From Aquanectria penicillioides (taxonomy: Eukaryota; Ascomycota; Sordariomycetes; Hypocreales; Nectriaceae), in NCBI GenBank assembly GCA_003415625.1, contig PYIU01000002.1, forward strand, positions 6,696,001 to 6,760,000: a stretch of DNA of 64,000 bases, written 5' to 3'. Positions within the stretch are counted from its first letter, which is position 1, and each line of letters starts with the position of its first letter. Below are positions 1 through 10,290 of the stretch, one piece after another. The position numbers and the translations under genes were made by a program. The notes beneath the pieces were generated by a model, which was not told the origin of the DNA, did no database searches, and saw nothing but the letters and a program-made list of their open reading frames with translations.

Positions 1-1412
1 GGCAGTGGAATCGGACCTGATGGCGGTCTCATACCAAGATGGTGACATTGTCACAGTGGAGATTGGGGGTGGGGAAATACTTACCAAAGAGACGTTTACC
101 ATCTGTATGCCACAATCTTAGCCAGCTCTCCAGACGGGAGAACGCTTGCAGCTGGCGATAACGAGGGGGGTATTTGTCTTTTCGCCTTCGACACCTTACG
201 GCTATTGCATCGAATCGAATACTTGGATGAAGTAGTTACCGGCATCATATTTTCTTCAAACAGCCTGAGATTCTACGACATCCGTGGTGGCGCTTGCAAT
301 GTATGGGAACCCGCAGTTCTGGTGAGGAAGAACTCCGTCGATGATAGTTCCAGTGACCCTGATGAGTCGACGGTCTCCACTGCAAACGCTCCTAACATTT
401 TTTTCACTCGCCCTTTTGATAACACTAGAGCGATCACAGTGATAACCCAGCTTGGAGATGATGGCTTCATTTTCTGCGGTCGAGAGGATGGGGCTGTGAC
501 TATTCACGACGTTGCTAGTGGGAAGCAAACGTTCGAGATGCAGTCGCATTCTGTCGATGTCATGCACATCGACTGGCAACCTCGAGAAAGTATCCTCCTC
601 ACTGTGGATACATCTGGGCAATGTATTGCTCATCGCTTATCGCGAAACCCTTGGCAAAAGGTAGAGCAGATATTTTCTCACCGGGCAGCAGCGGCCGTCA
701 CTCAAGCACTCCTAAAACAAGACGGCCTTTCTATTTTGATATCAACACAGTATGGTGAAGATCTCTGGGTGAATGGGGCAGTAACTAGAAGCAAGGAGTC
801 ACTTGAGGGCGACAAATGGGCACTGCATCCAACAGAGCCATCACGCCTACTCCTCTTCCAGCGCGGCAAGGTACATCTTTACAACTGGGCGACGCTAAAA
901 AAAGAGTCAGGAGACTTGGGAATTACATTAGCCCTACCGACAGATATGCCCCATACGCCAATACCTGTCGAGTGGTACACTCAGTCAAGTATCAAAACGC
1001 TGGTACAGGCCATTCCCTACCCTTCAAAGATAGGGTTTGTACGACTGGACACCACTGACATACAACCACCAACAACGACAATACTGTTGTCTGGTGCGAT
1101 CAAGAAATTACTTTCCAGGGTTCGAATGATCCTCGGAATATATAAATCCAATATATTTTTTCTCAGCAGGCAGGGATGGGTGTGCTCTGTTCGACTCGAC
1201 GTCAATGCAGAGACAAAGCATTATACTCAACACTTCTTCATACCCCAATGTGGCGAACAGGAGGAGAACCAACCATTCGAATGATCCCGGGCAAGTCTCT
1301 TCGGATGGCAATGGCATATCGAGACGATTTGCTCATATTTCACCGATTTCTGGATATGGAAAGTCGGGTACTGTTTGAAGCAGATTCTGGGGAGCAAGAA
1401 GCTCTTGCTTAG
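1..1412 (+). pseudogene. NACHT-WD40 STAND protein, C-terminal end, frameshifted
   Basis: This is the C-terminal WD40 part of a fungal STAND (NLR-like) protein, whose family couples a NACHT switch to a WD40 sensor. The frame from about 94 to 1284 carries segments I recognise from the family tail: an 'SSPDGRTLAAGD' blade, 'DIRGGACNVWEP', 'FCGREDGAV', 'GKVHLYNWATL', 'GIYKSNIFFLS' and 'HYTQHFFIP'. The natural ending (WRTGGEP to QEALA, stop at 1412) lies in another frame, so a one-base shift sits near 1245. The first 120 bases read in yet another frame ('MAVSYQDGDIVT', stop at 118-120), giving a second break near 60-95. Two breaks in about 1.4 kb point to a pseudogene, although assembly errors could give the same picture. 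The NACHT part would lie left of the window. Confidence 0.7.
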
Positions 1413-1897
1413 ACGTTTCACCTGAGAATGGGACATGACGCTCTTAGAAATTAAATCCACGTATACTCAATTGCTCAGTCTCCATTTCCAACCCTTGAAC
1501 GCATACTGGACGTCACCTAATTTCTAATTGATCCTTTTTTTAGAGGCCCAAACGCGTACAATTACAACAATGATTGTTATTTTTGCCACTTCGTTTGCTA
1601 CTAGACTCAGAATTTCTCGTTCCATGACTGGACCTATGAAATACGGGGAGATGTCGGAATGGTGATCTGTCCGATTGGCCAAACTAAAGCTAGTCGCAGC
1701 CGTCCGTGTTGTGGTCTCCTCATCTGGCCTCACCGAAATCCGAGCACACCAATGGCGTATCGCGAGGATGCGGCCGAATCTGCAATCGGAGCCATGCTGG
1801 CTTAAAAGCAGGAACATTGATGATGATGCTGTTCCGGGATTTCTACCCCTTCATCATTATCACAATCACCATTTCACGGCTTGCATCTACCTACAAA
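1413..1897. other. Intergenic, nothing recognised
   Basis: No coding similarity, tRNA or clear repeat seen. Short open frames on both strands have no recognisable content. It includes the 5' flank of the MFS relic that starts at 1898. Confidence 0.5.
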
Positions 1898-2360
1898 ATG
1901 TCTCTGAGCACATCAACACACGAGATGGATGAGCTTCGCTCTCCAAATGATCAGCAATCAACAGATCAAAATGAACAATTGGCACAGATTGATGCTCTTC
2001 CTCCCACCGATCGTGGTCGCGGAGCATATACTGCGCTTGCTTGTTGCATAATCGCGCAAGCGCCGATTTGGGGTTTGTCATTGTCCTTCCAATCTGTTCA
2101 GTTGCCTTGGTGCTAATACATCAATAGGATACTCAGTCGCGTTCGGCATCTTTCAAGAATATTATACCTCCAACAGCGGCATCGATGCTTCTCCAAGCGC
2201 AATTGCCTCCATTGGAGCTTCTCAGACTGGTATAATCTATTTGGTGATGCCACTGGCATTTCTCTTCTTGAACAGATACCCTCGCCTTCGACCATGGTGT
2301 GGACCACTTGGGCTTCTCATTACAGTTGTTAGTTTGACAGCTTCTCTACCATGGGCATGA
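1898..2360 (+). pseudogene. MFS monocarboxylate-type transporter, N-terminal half only
   Basis: ATG at 1898 opens a hydrophilic, Gln/Asp-rich N-terminus followed by 'DRGRGAYTALACC' and the first helices of a monocarboxylate-porter-like MFS protein. An intron at 2073-2127 (GTTTGT donor, a perfect TGCTAATAC branch, TAG acceptor) joins 'APIWG' to 'YSVAFGIFQEYY' in frame. The frame then runs through two or three membrane helices ('GIIYLVMPLAFLFLNRYP', 'CGPLGLLITVVSL') and stops at TGA 2358-2360, at about 77 + 58 residues where the family continues to some 400-450. The next bases belong to a different transporter type, so this is a truncated half. A complementary C-terminal half of the same subtype lies at about 20.3-21.2 kb. 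Confidence 0.65.
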
Positions 2361-2364
2361 TTCT

Positions 2365-3475
2365 GAGGCTCTCCAGGTACTGGCTTGTCTGGAAGGAAAG
2401 AGCTAGGATGATGCTTCCGTTGTTGCACAGCAGGAGGATATCCGATACAGCGGTCAATACGAGAAGGAACATGAGATCCGCTGGAGAGACCTTTTCCGCC
2501 CACAGCAAAGATCAACAAAGCCCCTCCGAAGACTTTTGCTTGGAGCTGGAACTCAATTCATTCAGCAATTCGAAGGTTTGTTGAGATGGTTCTGAGTAGC
2601 CGTAACCAACTCAGGCTAATTTGATTTGTACAGCTATCAACATCATGTCATACTACCTACCAACAGTCTTTATTACGGCTGTGGGGCTGTCCAATGAACT
2701 TGCTCGTTTGTTGACCGCCGTAAATTCTGTCACTCATCTCATCCTGTCCTGTCTCTCAATCCCACTTGTGGAGAAATGGGGTCGCCGAGGCTTGATGCTC
2801 TTCTCTACCGCCGGACAGGGCCTGACCTTTCTCATCATCACGGTTCTTCTCCGCTACGGTAGCCCACCTGATGGCAGCCACAGAGTAGCTGAAGCGTCTA
2901 TCGTCTTCTTTTTCCTCTATTACATTGCTTTTGGCATCGGAATGCTTGGTGTTCCATGGCTGTACCCGACCGAGATCAACTCGATCGCTATGCGTACAAA
3001 AGGTGCCGCTGTGGCTACTGCAACCAACTGGTCAGATAAAAGCATCTGAATTTCAAAATTTACTGGTCGCTAATAAATAACAGGATCACTAATTTTGTCA
3101 TCGTGGAAATCACTCCAATTGGCATCCAGAATCTTGGCTGGAAGTTTTGGATCGTCTTCACAGTGTTCAACGCGGCATTCATGCCAATCATCTACTTCTT
3201 CTACCCTGAAACTTGTAAGCATTCTAAATCCATGTCCATAGTGATTCAACAGTAGATGCTAACCCCTTATAGCAAACCGTACTCTCGAGGATCTCGATGA
3301 GTACTACCGAAACAACCCCCCACTTTTCGTCACTGGTGATCCGGATGCTCTTAGCAGCAAGAGGCCACAGAAGTATATTAAGAGAGAGGAAGCACAAGTC
3401 CAATGCACTGCTCATATGAGCCATGTCAATGGTGTCGACAAACTGACAACTTGCGAAAATGAGCACGTCGAATAA
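2365..3475 (+). pseudogene. MFS sugar transporter, C-terminal half, with one nonsense codon
   Basis: This is the C-terminal half of a hexose-type (sugar porter) MFS protein. It starts abruptly at 'EALQVLACLEGKS', meets an in-frame TAG at 2404-2406, and continues 'EHEIRWRDL', 'LLLGAGTQF', 'INIMSYYLPTV', 'VEKWGRRGLML', 'GVPWLYPTEINS' and 'SNRTLEDLDEYY' to TAA at 3473-3475. Exons are 2365-2575, 2634-3030, 3084-3214 and 3273-3475. The introns (2576-2633, 3031-3083, 3215-3272) all keep frame and have GT-AG ends. The PETxNRTLEDLD end and the GRR motif are family hallmarks. The N-terminal six helices are absent, replaced by a fragment of another MFS family. A gene finder might fuse the two halves into one false gene. 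Loss of function is inferred. Confidence 0.75.
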
Positions 3476-4182
3476 TGAAGCTTAGATTAACCATTCTTCG
3501 GCCAATGCCAACCAAACCATTCACTACTCTTTTGAGTAAGTGGCCAAAGAAATATAGTTTGTAGATTCAACCCTAGTAGATGAATTCGATTATCTGGGCT
3601 CAAATTTTTATTCCTGTGACGCAATTTGCGATATTAGAACAGTCCCTTACCGTGTGATGCTATCAGTTGACCAGATCGTTAAAAGTTAGGAGGATGATGT
3701 TAATAATCGAAGCCGCAATCCGACTCACTGTGAGAACACTTCAAGAACACGATCTACTTAATCTGTAATAATTTTATTTGGATCGGCAGCAATACTTGAT
3801 TGACTTCAACTTTTGTGGACATCATCTCTGTGCGTGGAAATGAGCGGCGAGGACGGTAGTGTGCTACAACTCGGCGGCGTACGGGCTATCGCGAGGTTGG
3901 TGGCCTTCGACCGAACAAAATTCACAAAGCTATCAGGGGCTATTTCACATGTAAGTTCCGGACATCCGCTTCAGGAGTTGGGGTAATTTCTCTGCCTCCC
4001 ACTCTTGGAGGCGGTTTCTCCGCACCCATGCAGCACTTGGAGTCACCGACAATTATGGGGCGGCTGCATTATCGGGGCGTAGTCAAGTAGTGGTGGATTG
4101 TGTTTTGAGATGGAAAATCTAAACGCTGCCATAAATCCTTCCATTAGCTAGCGTGCTTTATTCCGTATTGCATGAGCGGCGT
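3476..4182. other. Intergenic between transporter relic and SDR
   Basis: AT-rich, with no gene recognised. A short frame starting at ATG 3840 (about 48 codons) contains a good GTAAGT donor-like site near 3951, but the peptide is unfamiliar and I see no partner exon. Confidence 0.45.
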
Positions 4183-5091
4183 TCATAGCAAGGTATAGCC
4201 TCCATCCACGATGGCATTAGCTCCAGTCATGTAACAACATGCGTCACTAGCGAGAAATACATAGACCCAGACGCATCTTATTAGCAATGGCCCGATCCCG
4301 GATTGATGCTGGCGGTAAGAACTTACATCCTTGAGCTCGGATGCTGATGCCATTCGGCCGCCGGGGATCATAGCCAGCCATTTTTCGAACCTCTCCTTCG
4401 GTTGGGTAAATAGCACTAAATTGGTCTTAGCTTAATTCACACTGACTTAGGGGTATTGCCACTCACTGTCAGTCTCAATGAAACCCGGGGATACGCAATT
4501 GACTCTCGCAAAGTCGACCCACTCGACTGCGAGGCTCTTGGCCAAGTGTACAGCAGCAGCCTTGGAAGCGTTGTAGGCCGCCTGTCGTTGGGGGATATTA
4601 ACCAGCGTGGCGCTGACAGAGGCAGTAATTACCAGATTGCCTCGTCCTTGCTTCTTAAAGACATTCCCAGCAGCCTGAGCAGTCCACATGACACCGTCAA
4701 AGTTGACGCTATTGTTAGCTTGCCAAGTCTCCTCTGTGTCCTCCAGATTAGGGATATCTGCGCAAACGCCTGAGTTGGCGACCATGATATCGAGGCGGCC
4801 AAAGTCGGCTACAATCTCGTCGACAGTAGTAGCAATGGAAGCTCGAGAGCAGACATCACTCTGATACGCCCGAATCTCCACTCCTGTATCGGCCGCTACC
4901 TGTTCAGCAATTCCCGCGGCTTTGCTGCTCGAGCTGTAAATCAAAGCTACATCCGCACCAGCCTCTGCGAGACCAAGCATGATTTCAAGTCCAATTCCCT
5001 TAGCAGCACCTGTGACCGCGGCCACTTTCCCCTTGAGGGAAAACTGTGATAGCACAGGAGCATTGGCGTTTGGTGGCCGGTAAAGAGGCAT
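4183..5091 (-). CDS. Short-chain dehydrogenase/reductase (sorbose/xylulose reductase-like)
   Basis: A classical SDR, probably NADP(H)-dependent and acting on a sugar, polyol or other small carbonyl. In order: the cofactor motif TGAAKGIG (residues 27-34), 'VANSG' (a variant of NAG) near 104-107, catalytic Ser 158 in 'ITASVSA', Tyr 173 and Lys 177 in 'YNASK', then 'VSPGFIETD' and a C-terminal 'TGANAIVDGGY'. Exon 1 is 4467-5091. A clean intron at 4416-4466 (GTGAGT, CTAAG branch, TAG) leads to exon 2, 4327-4415. A second intron is expected at 4267-4326 (GTAAGT donor, GCTAATA branch), but the expected acceptor reads GG instead of AG. Its 60 bases are open in frame, so retention would add 20 residues. 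It lies next to the sugar-transporter relic, which fits a former sugar-use pair (inference). Confidence 0.85.
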
Positions 5092-6248
5092 GGTGGGAGA
5101 TGGACAATGATAATGGGTATTGGGAGATGAAGAAGATGTCTAACAAGGAGTATTCACACAGTCTTGGAAGTTGGCGCTGTGTATAGAGCAAATAAGTCAA
5201 ACGAGGATGCCAACAACTATATAGTAAGACCGAAGCGTGATTGAATCATGGAACAGGGAAGCAACCAGGGCTCACATGAAGAGCACTTATGTAGATTGGA
5301 TACTTGGTCTATGACTGGGTGCTTCCAGAAATTAAGGCTGATTTTATGAGATACTATTAAGTGCTCAAAGCATGGTTCTCCTGTGGCGGATGCCCGAAAC
5401 GTCAAATTTTGCGATGGTGGGTAGCAGGTGATCAGCCAAATGGGGCAACTTACGCGCGACCACGAATCCGAAGAACTACGGGGTATGGGGATGCAGCCAT
5501 GTAACCAACTACAGAGAAATGCCATGACTCTCACCTTGACTAAAAGGGGCGAGAAACAAACGCCGTTAGTGCATATACCCTTGAACAAGGATCATACGAA
5601 GCGGGATGATTCGGCATCATATGTTTGTGAGTCGAATAAAGAACTGTCTTTCACAGCAGGCAACAGTTCAAGCATTAAACGAACTAGAGGTTTGGATCAT
5701 CGCGGGCCGCCGCATTGTAGGATCAACTTAGTGTAAAGCGGATGAGGTTCTCTCCACCAGAGTGGCAAGGGTTGAGAGAGGCGGGCTGGATAAGTGCAGG
5801 GCCGCCCTTGCATTGCCTAAAGTTCTACTGTGAATAAACGTGTGGATTTCCAAAAGATAGTTGTAGCAAAGGGGTCGAGGGAAAAGCCTCAAGAGCCAGG
5901 AGTCGAGGAAGTGAGAAATCGACGAATGCTCTGCAAATGACGCGCTTTATCCCTTGGAGCACGAGAAAAGAAGACAAAATATTGAAGAAGTTAAACTACT
6001 GACTTCTCTTCAATCTCATTCCTAGAGATTAATTTAATGTTTGCTGAGCTCTGAACCTCATTCTTTGGGCTTACCCACAATCTACGCACGACGTGTGACT
6101 TAAAATGGGAAAATGCCGCACGTGTATAACCTGTAGAGGAGACTCATGTCAGGAAACAGAAACGGAATTATTTAGTTTCAAAAGGGATTATATTATACGA
6201 TTTGCCCCGATTTATGATATAAATTAATAAATTAAGAAACATTAACCC
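5092..6248. other. Intergenic, about 1.15 kb
   Basis: Contains the upstream region of the SDR (5092 onward) and the 3' flank of the minus-strand membrane protein. Overlapping frames at 5217-5588 (-) and 5428-5736 (+) have unlikely composition and start contexts. AT-rich near 6150-6245. Nothing else recognised. Confidence 0.5.
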
Positions 6249-7382
6249 TCAGCGGCCTTGAGAACCCCCACTTAGTTCATACCAGTCTCTTTGCTGTGTC
6301 GTTGTGTGAGAGGGTAGCTCGTTTAACTGTTGCTCCTGGAAGCCGTAACCGGCATTCCCAGCTGGTAAGTTTGAATACAATTCTGGATATACTACAGCAT
6401 TTGTGCTGAGCTCATTTACGGGATTTGCATCAGCTTGTTGAGCCTTGGGAATGTTAGGGCTAGAATCCGGGACGTTTTTCGGCCTATTTGGACGCCGACG
6501 TAGGAGAAATATTGCGCCCAGAATTAAGAGAGCAACGGCAGCAAAGCCACCCACGGCCCCACCTACAATAGCGCCAATATTGAGCGGTTTCTTGTCGTCA
6601 TCTGTATTGCCTTGACCCTGCGATGTGCTTGTGCTCGGCAAATCGGCCGTGCTAGACGCGGGACCTTTAGTAGATGAAGTGGCGGAAGATGCGTCTGTCG
6701 ATGATGCGTCTGTTGAAGATGTAAAATCGGTATCCGTTGTTGAAGTTCCATAGGTATACCAATCACTCAGGGTTGTGGTTACGAGTGCTCGGGCAACCCC
6801 CGAGTGAGTGAAGACTGCCTTTGTAGAAGCAGGCCATGATACACATGCATAGGCCTCAAGACCACCCGGGTACACGTACGTATGACAGTACGGACTTGCA
6901 GTGTCAACACTAACGTAACTTCAATTAGCAATCTGCGATGAAATAATAGTTGATTCCCCGTACCACAGCCAAAGGAAAGGGTCTGTCCTGCAATTCTTGT
7001 CACATAATTTCGTGTCAATAGCTGTCTCCCTGTCCAGGCATCGGTACTTCATCCCGGTGAGGACACAAAAGACTTGTTTGAAGTGCTCTGCCTCCCAAGA
7101 ACAAGAGTAGGCGGCTCCACATGTTATTGGAATTGAGTCGGATTCTGAGAGGTACCCGCATGTGTTATCTGGGGCAACAGTGATGGTGATGGTCTTTGGT
7201 GGCGTCTTCGTGTAAAAGGTCGCAGCCCGTTTGTCGAGCTGAACTTGTATTTCTATTGTTGAGGGCTGCGCTCTCTGCTGGTCGGCAATTTCGTCATGTA
7301 ACGTTGATTCAGGTAAGAGGGCTGCGTTTACAGTGCTGATTAGCACAGATGCGACCACCGCATCACAGAGCACTCGACGCAT
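6249..7382 (-). CDS. Single-pass secreted/membrane protein, Mid2-like layout
   Basis: Predicted 359 residues from ATG 7382. Exon 1 is 6964-7382, the intron 6910-6963 (GTACGG donor, GCTAATT branch, TAG) and exon 2 6249-6909; the split Cys codon keeps frame ('WLCVDTASPYC'). It has an N-terminal signal peptide (MRRVLCDAVVASVLISTVNA), a Cys-rich ectodomain of about 200 residues, a Ser/Thr-rich stalk ('STDASSTDASSATSST'), and one transmembrane helix (about residues 245-270, rich in G/A/V) followed by 'RRRPNRPK' as stop-transfer. A polar cytoplasmic tail of about 90 residues ends the protein. The layout resembles fungal wall-stress sensors of the Mid2/WSC kind, but I see no WSC domain. The function is therefore inferred from topology only. 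Similar proteins are common in Eurotiales and mostly unstudied. Confidence 0.75.
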
Positions 7383-8576
7383 GGTGGATAGAGCGAATAG
7401 CCAAAAATGGGTCGCGAAAAGGAAGGCGAAATTGAATTACCGTAACAGCAACGGAGGCACAAACCCATCTTAAACAGGAGTAGAGAAAGATTCAGCCTTG
7501 TCCCAAATGCGCCAAGATGTTGGCCTGACTTAGATAGACAATCGCATGATATCAACAGTGTGCCTTGCAAAGCTGAAGATTGAGGTTCTAAAGTGGGATC
7601 ATGGACATTCCGGGAAATCCGCCAGGGGAGGCGGTCGGATGCAACCGAGTACTTTCCTGAAGCCGTAAGGCTCAATTATTTAAAGTTGCATATTGATCTC
7701 TATGCATATTGATCTCAGGGATTGGCTAAGAAATATCGGGATCAGTGTCGAAGCATGGCTTTATGCTTATGTCATCTCGATGAAGCCTGGTGTCGTGACA
7801 AGTCAATTCTGAACATCAGATGTTTCGTGATTTCCTCAACGTAGCATTACATCTGCATGACCTTTTAAGGTTAGCTTCGACTTAATATTAACGCCACTCC
7901 GTATTTCAATCAGATGCTTCCCTCTTACTGCCTTAGCCGACTTGCCGAGAATGAGGCTCGGTCACCTCGCGTGATGAAATTTATTGATCCCGGAAGAAAT
8001 TATTGGAGGTCGTAGATTAAATGTGCCCTCCTTAAAACAAATCTCACCATTTAACTATGATAAATTTGAAATTTGTGCGATCTTATAGAGAGAATACACA
8101 CACATCAAGACCATTAAAGTGCCGTGCTAGCTTTCCGACAGGATACGTTTTACTAGAACTGGCATATCTGGCTCTGGCTCTACGGCTCTGGCCCTGTCTA
8201 GTAGATCCATTTAATCTCCCCTAGTGGTAGGGAATCGAACCAAGGGATTTTTGCCTTTTTTCTCTGTTTTCTCGTCTTGTGCAACAATCGTGTACAATAC
8301 GAAGCGAATTGTGCGACCAATGCAGTGGCGGCAGCGACGAACCGGTCTTATAACCTATTGAACCATAGCACCTCAGCAAAAACTGGAGGTACCCCCTTGC
8401 CGAAACAAGTGGTACTTTGGGTTCTATACTTTTAACACCTGTACCTGATCGCCCTATAGTAAGGTTTGGGCCAGGCCGTTATAGTGTGACTCCACTTAAT
8501 ATTAAGGGCTAAGACCTAGCTTGTTATGTGAAATCTAGCATATAATAACCTATTAAGACACTTTTTTAAAGAGTCG
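7383..8576. other. Intergenic, about 1.2 kb, AT-rich
   Basis: No gene recognised. Around 8160-8200 there is a run of 'ggctctgg/ggctctacgg' short repeats. At 8226-8241 the minus strand reads like a tRNA B box (GGTTCGATTCC), but no clover-leaf can be folded around it, so it may be only a relic of a short interspersed element. Bases 8400-8570 are low-complexity flank to the annexin relic. Confidence 0.4.
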
Positions 8577-10290
8577 TTGTTCGATAGGGTACAGATCAAG
8601 GATCGCAAGTATTTCGAGTGGAGATTTGTCACTCATTTAAATGGTAATCCACCTGAAGATCTGCACCACGACCCTATAATCCGAGAAATCCGAGAATGCG
8701 GCCCTAAAAAACATCGCATACAGAATAGAGCACCAGCCGAATCAAGCAGTAACATCGATGGCCCACAAGTAGAAGAAGCTAACAACGCAACCCCTACGGC
8801 ACCTCAAGTTGAACTACTCGTGGCTGAAAATGACAAGACGCCAGCGCTGGCAGCACCAGAGCCTGAACTCCCTCAAAGGGAAGGAGAAACTACTGTGCAA
8901 CAAGGCGGGAGAGATGAAAGAAAAGACGAGAATAACATACCCAGGGGAAACCTGTTGGTTGCTGGAGGAATACGGAAAGGGAAGGAGAAGGAGACAGAAA
9001 AACCCCTTAGCCCAGGCTAATCCAACGCGCCTCTACTTGCTCCCTACCACAGCACAAACGATGATCTAGATCCGATGCCCTCTCCCCTGCTCGTATCGAC
9101 CAACGCCGACACTCTGGAACCTCCACCTGATTCCGACGGCGAGAACAGACGTGGAAGGCTCCGTCGTGGTGCACGCTTTGACGACTTTGATGATGTCACT
9201 GTTACGTTGGCTCAGGCCCTCGAGGGTACCAAGCGGGTGATTACACGTCCACTAATCGAGATCTTACCCCATCTCACTCACGAGGAGGTAATGGAGATTC
9301 GTGTCGTGTATACGCAACTAGTCAAAACCGGGTCGGAGCGCAAAGGCATCAACTTTGCCAAGCACATTCGCGCGCGCCTCAAAGACGATGACCCTCTTCT
9401 AATGGAAGCACACTATACGGTTGCTCTTAGCATATAGGAAAGTGAGGCATACTAGGCCTATTCCTAGTACTAAGGTGACACAAATCGTTATGAGCTGCTT
9501 ATTGAGTCTTTGATGGGTTGCACTAACCATGAGATTCAAGCTATTAAGGATGCATGTCTCGGATAAAAAGTATAAAAACAGGATTATTAAATGCATCAAA
9601 GCGGAGCCTAAGGAAGACAAATTTAAGAAGGCATCGCTTCTTGTTCTTGAGGAGCGGCGCATGGAGGAGCTCGACGTTGCCGGACAACCACTACCTATTG
9701 ACACTCAGCTGGCTGAACGGGATACATCAGAGCTGCGAAGAGCCATAAGGGCAAAGAAAGGCGGCGAGACAGCGATGATCCGAATTGTAGTGCAACGAAG
9801 CGATGCGCACCTACGAGAGGTGCTAGGACTTTATGAAAACGAGTATAAGTCGAATTTTGCTTGAGACGCACTGAAAAAGTGTGGGAATCGAGTGGTAAGT
9901 CCTGTGATAAAACGTGTGTCTTCCTCCTGATACTCAACTTCTTCCATCAATTCCGCCACTCTGTTCCTCGGCCAAATCTTGTAGATAGAAGCTGACCCAG
10001 AAACGCCACTCGAGCGAGATTCTCGCGCATATTCTCAACGGCGTTATAAACCGACCTGTACGTGACGCCTTACTGCTACACCACGCGATAATAGCGTCCA
10101 AAAAAGATACGCTACGCCACGACTTGTTCATATCACGTCTTGTCCGAAACTATTGGGATAGGAAGCACATGGAGGCTGTTTCTTCTGCTTACAATGAGCG
10201 TTATGGGAAGAGCCTCGTGGTTGCGGTCAGGGAAGCCACATCTGGGGAATGGGGGGAATTTTGCGTGTAGCTTTGCGATGCACATAAGAC
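8577..10290 (+). pseudogene. Annexin (fungal ANXC4-like) relic with many stops
   Basis: A decayed copy of the large fungal annexin C4, a family with calcium/phospholipid-binding annexin repeats behind a low-complexity N-terminus. Recognisable pieces: a charged N-terminal part (8577-9017, TAA at 9018-9020, then the same frame resumes), 'RRGARFDDFDDVTVTLAQAL' and 'LTHEEVMEIR' (9130-9300), 'KFKKASLLVLEERRMEE' and 'PLPID' (frame shifted, 9529-9861), and 'EILAHILNGVI', 'RPVRDALLLHHA' and 'REATSGEWGEFC' (10010-10270). In 9435-9476 the residues W, W, W and Q of the family are replaced by TAG, TAG, TAG and TAA; at 9862-9864 an Arg codon is TGA. All fit C:G to T:A transitions. A frameshift lies near 9550 and a likely intron at about 9896-9990. 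It cannot encode a full protein. Confidence 0.75.

Noticed and set aside
5217..5736. Overlapping frames on both strands upstream of the SDR
   Set aside because: No similarity, poor composition and mutual overlap; taken as chance frames.
8216..8245. Possible tRNA relic: B-box-like sequence on the minus strand and an A-box-like 'TAGTGGTAG' on the plus strand
   Set aside because: No acceptor, D or anticodon stem can be folded around either box; at most a short interspersed element scrap.
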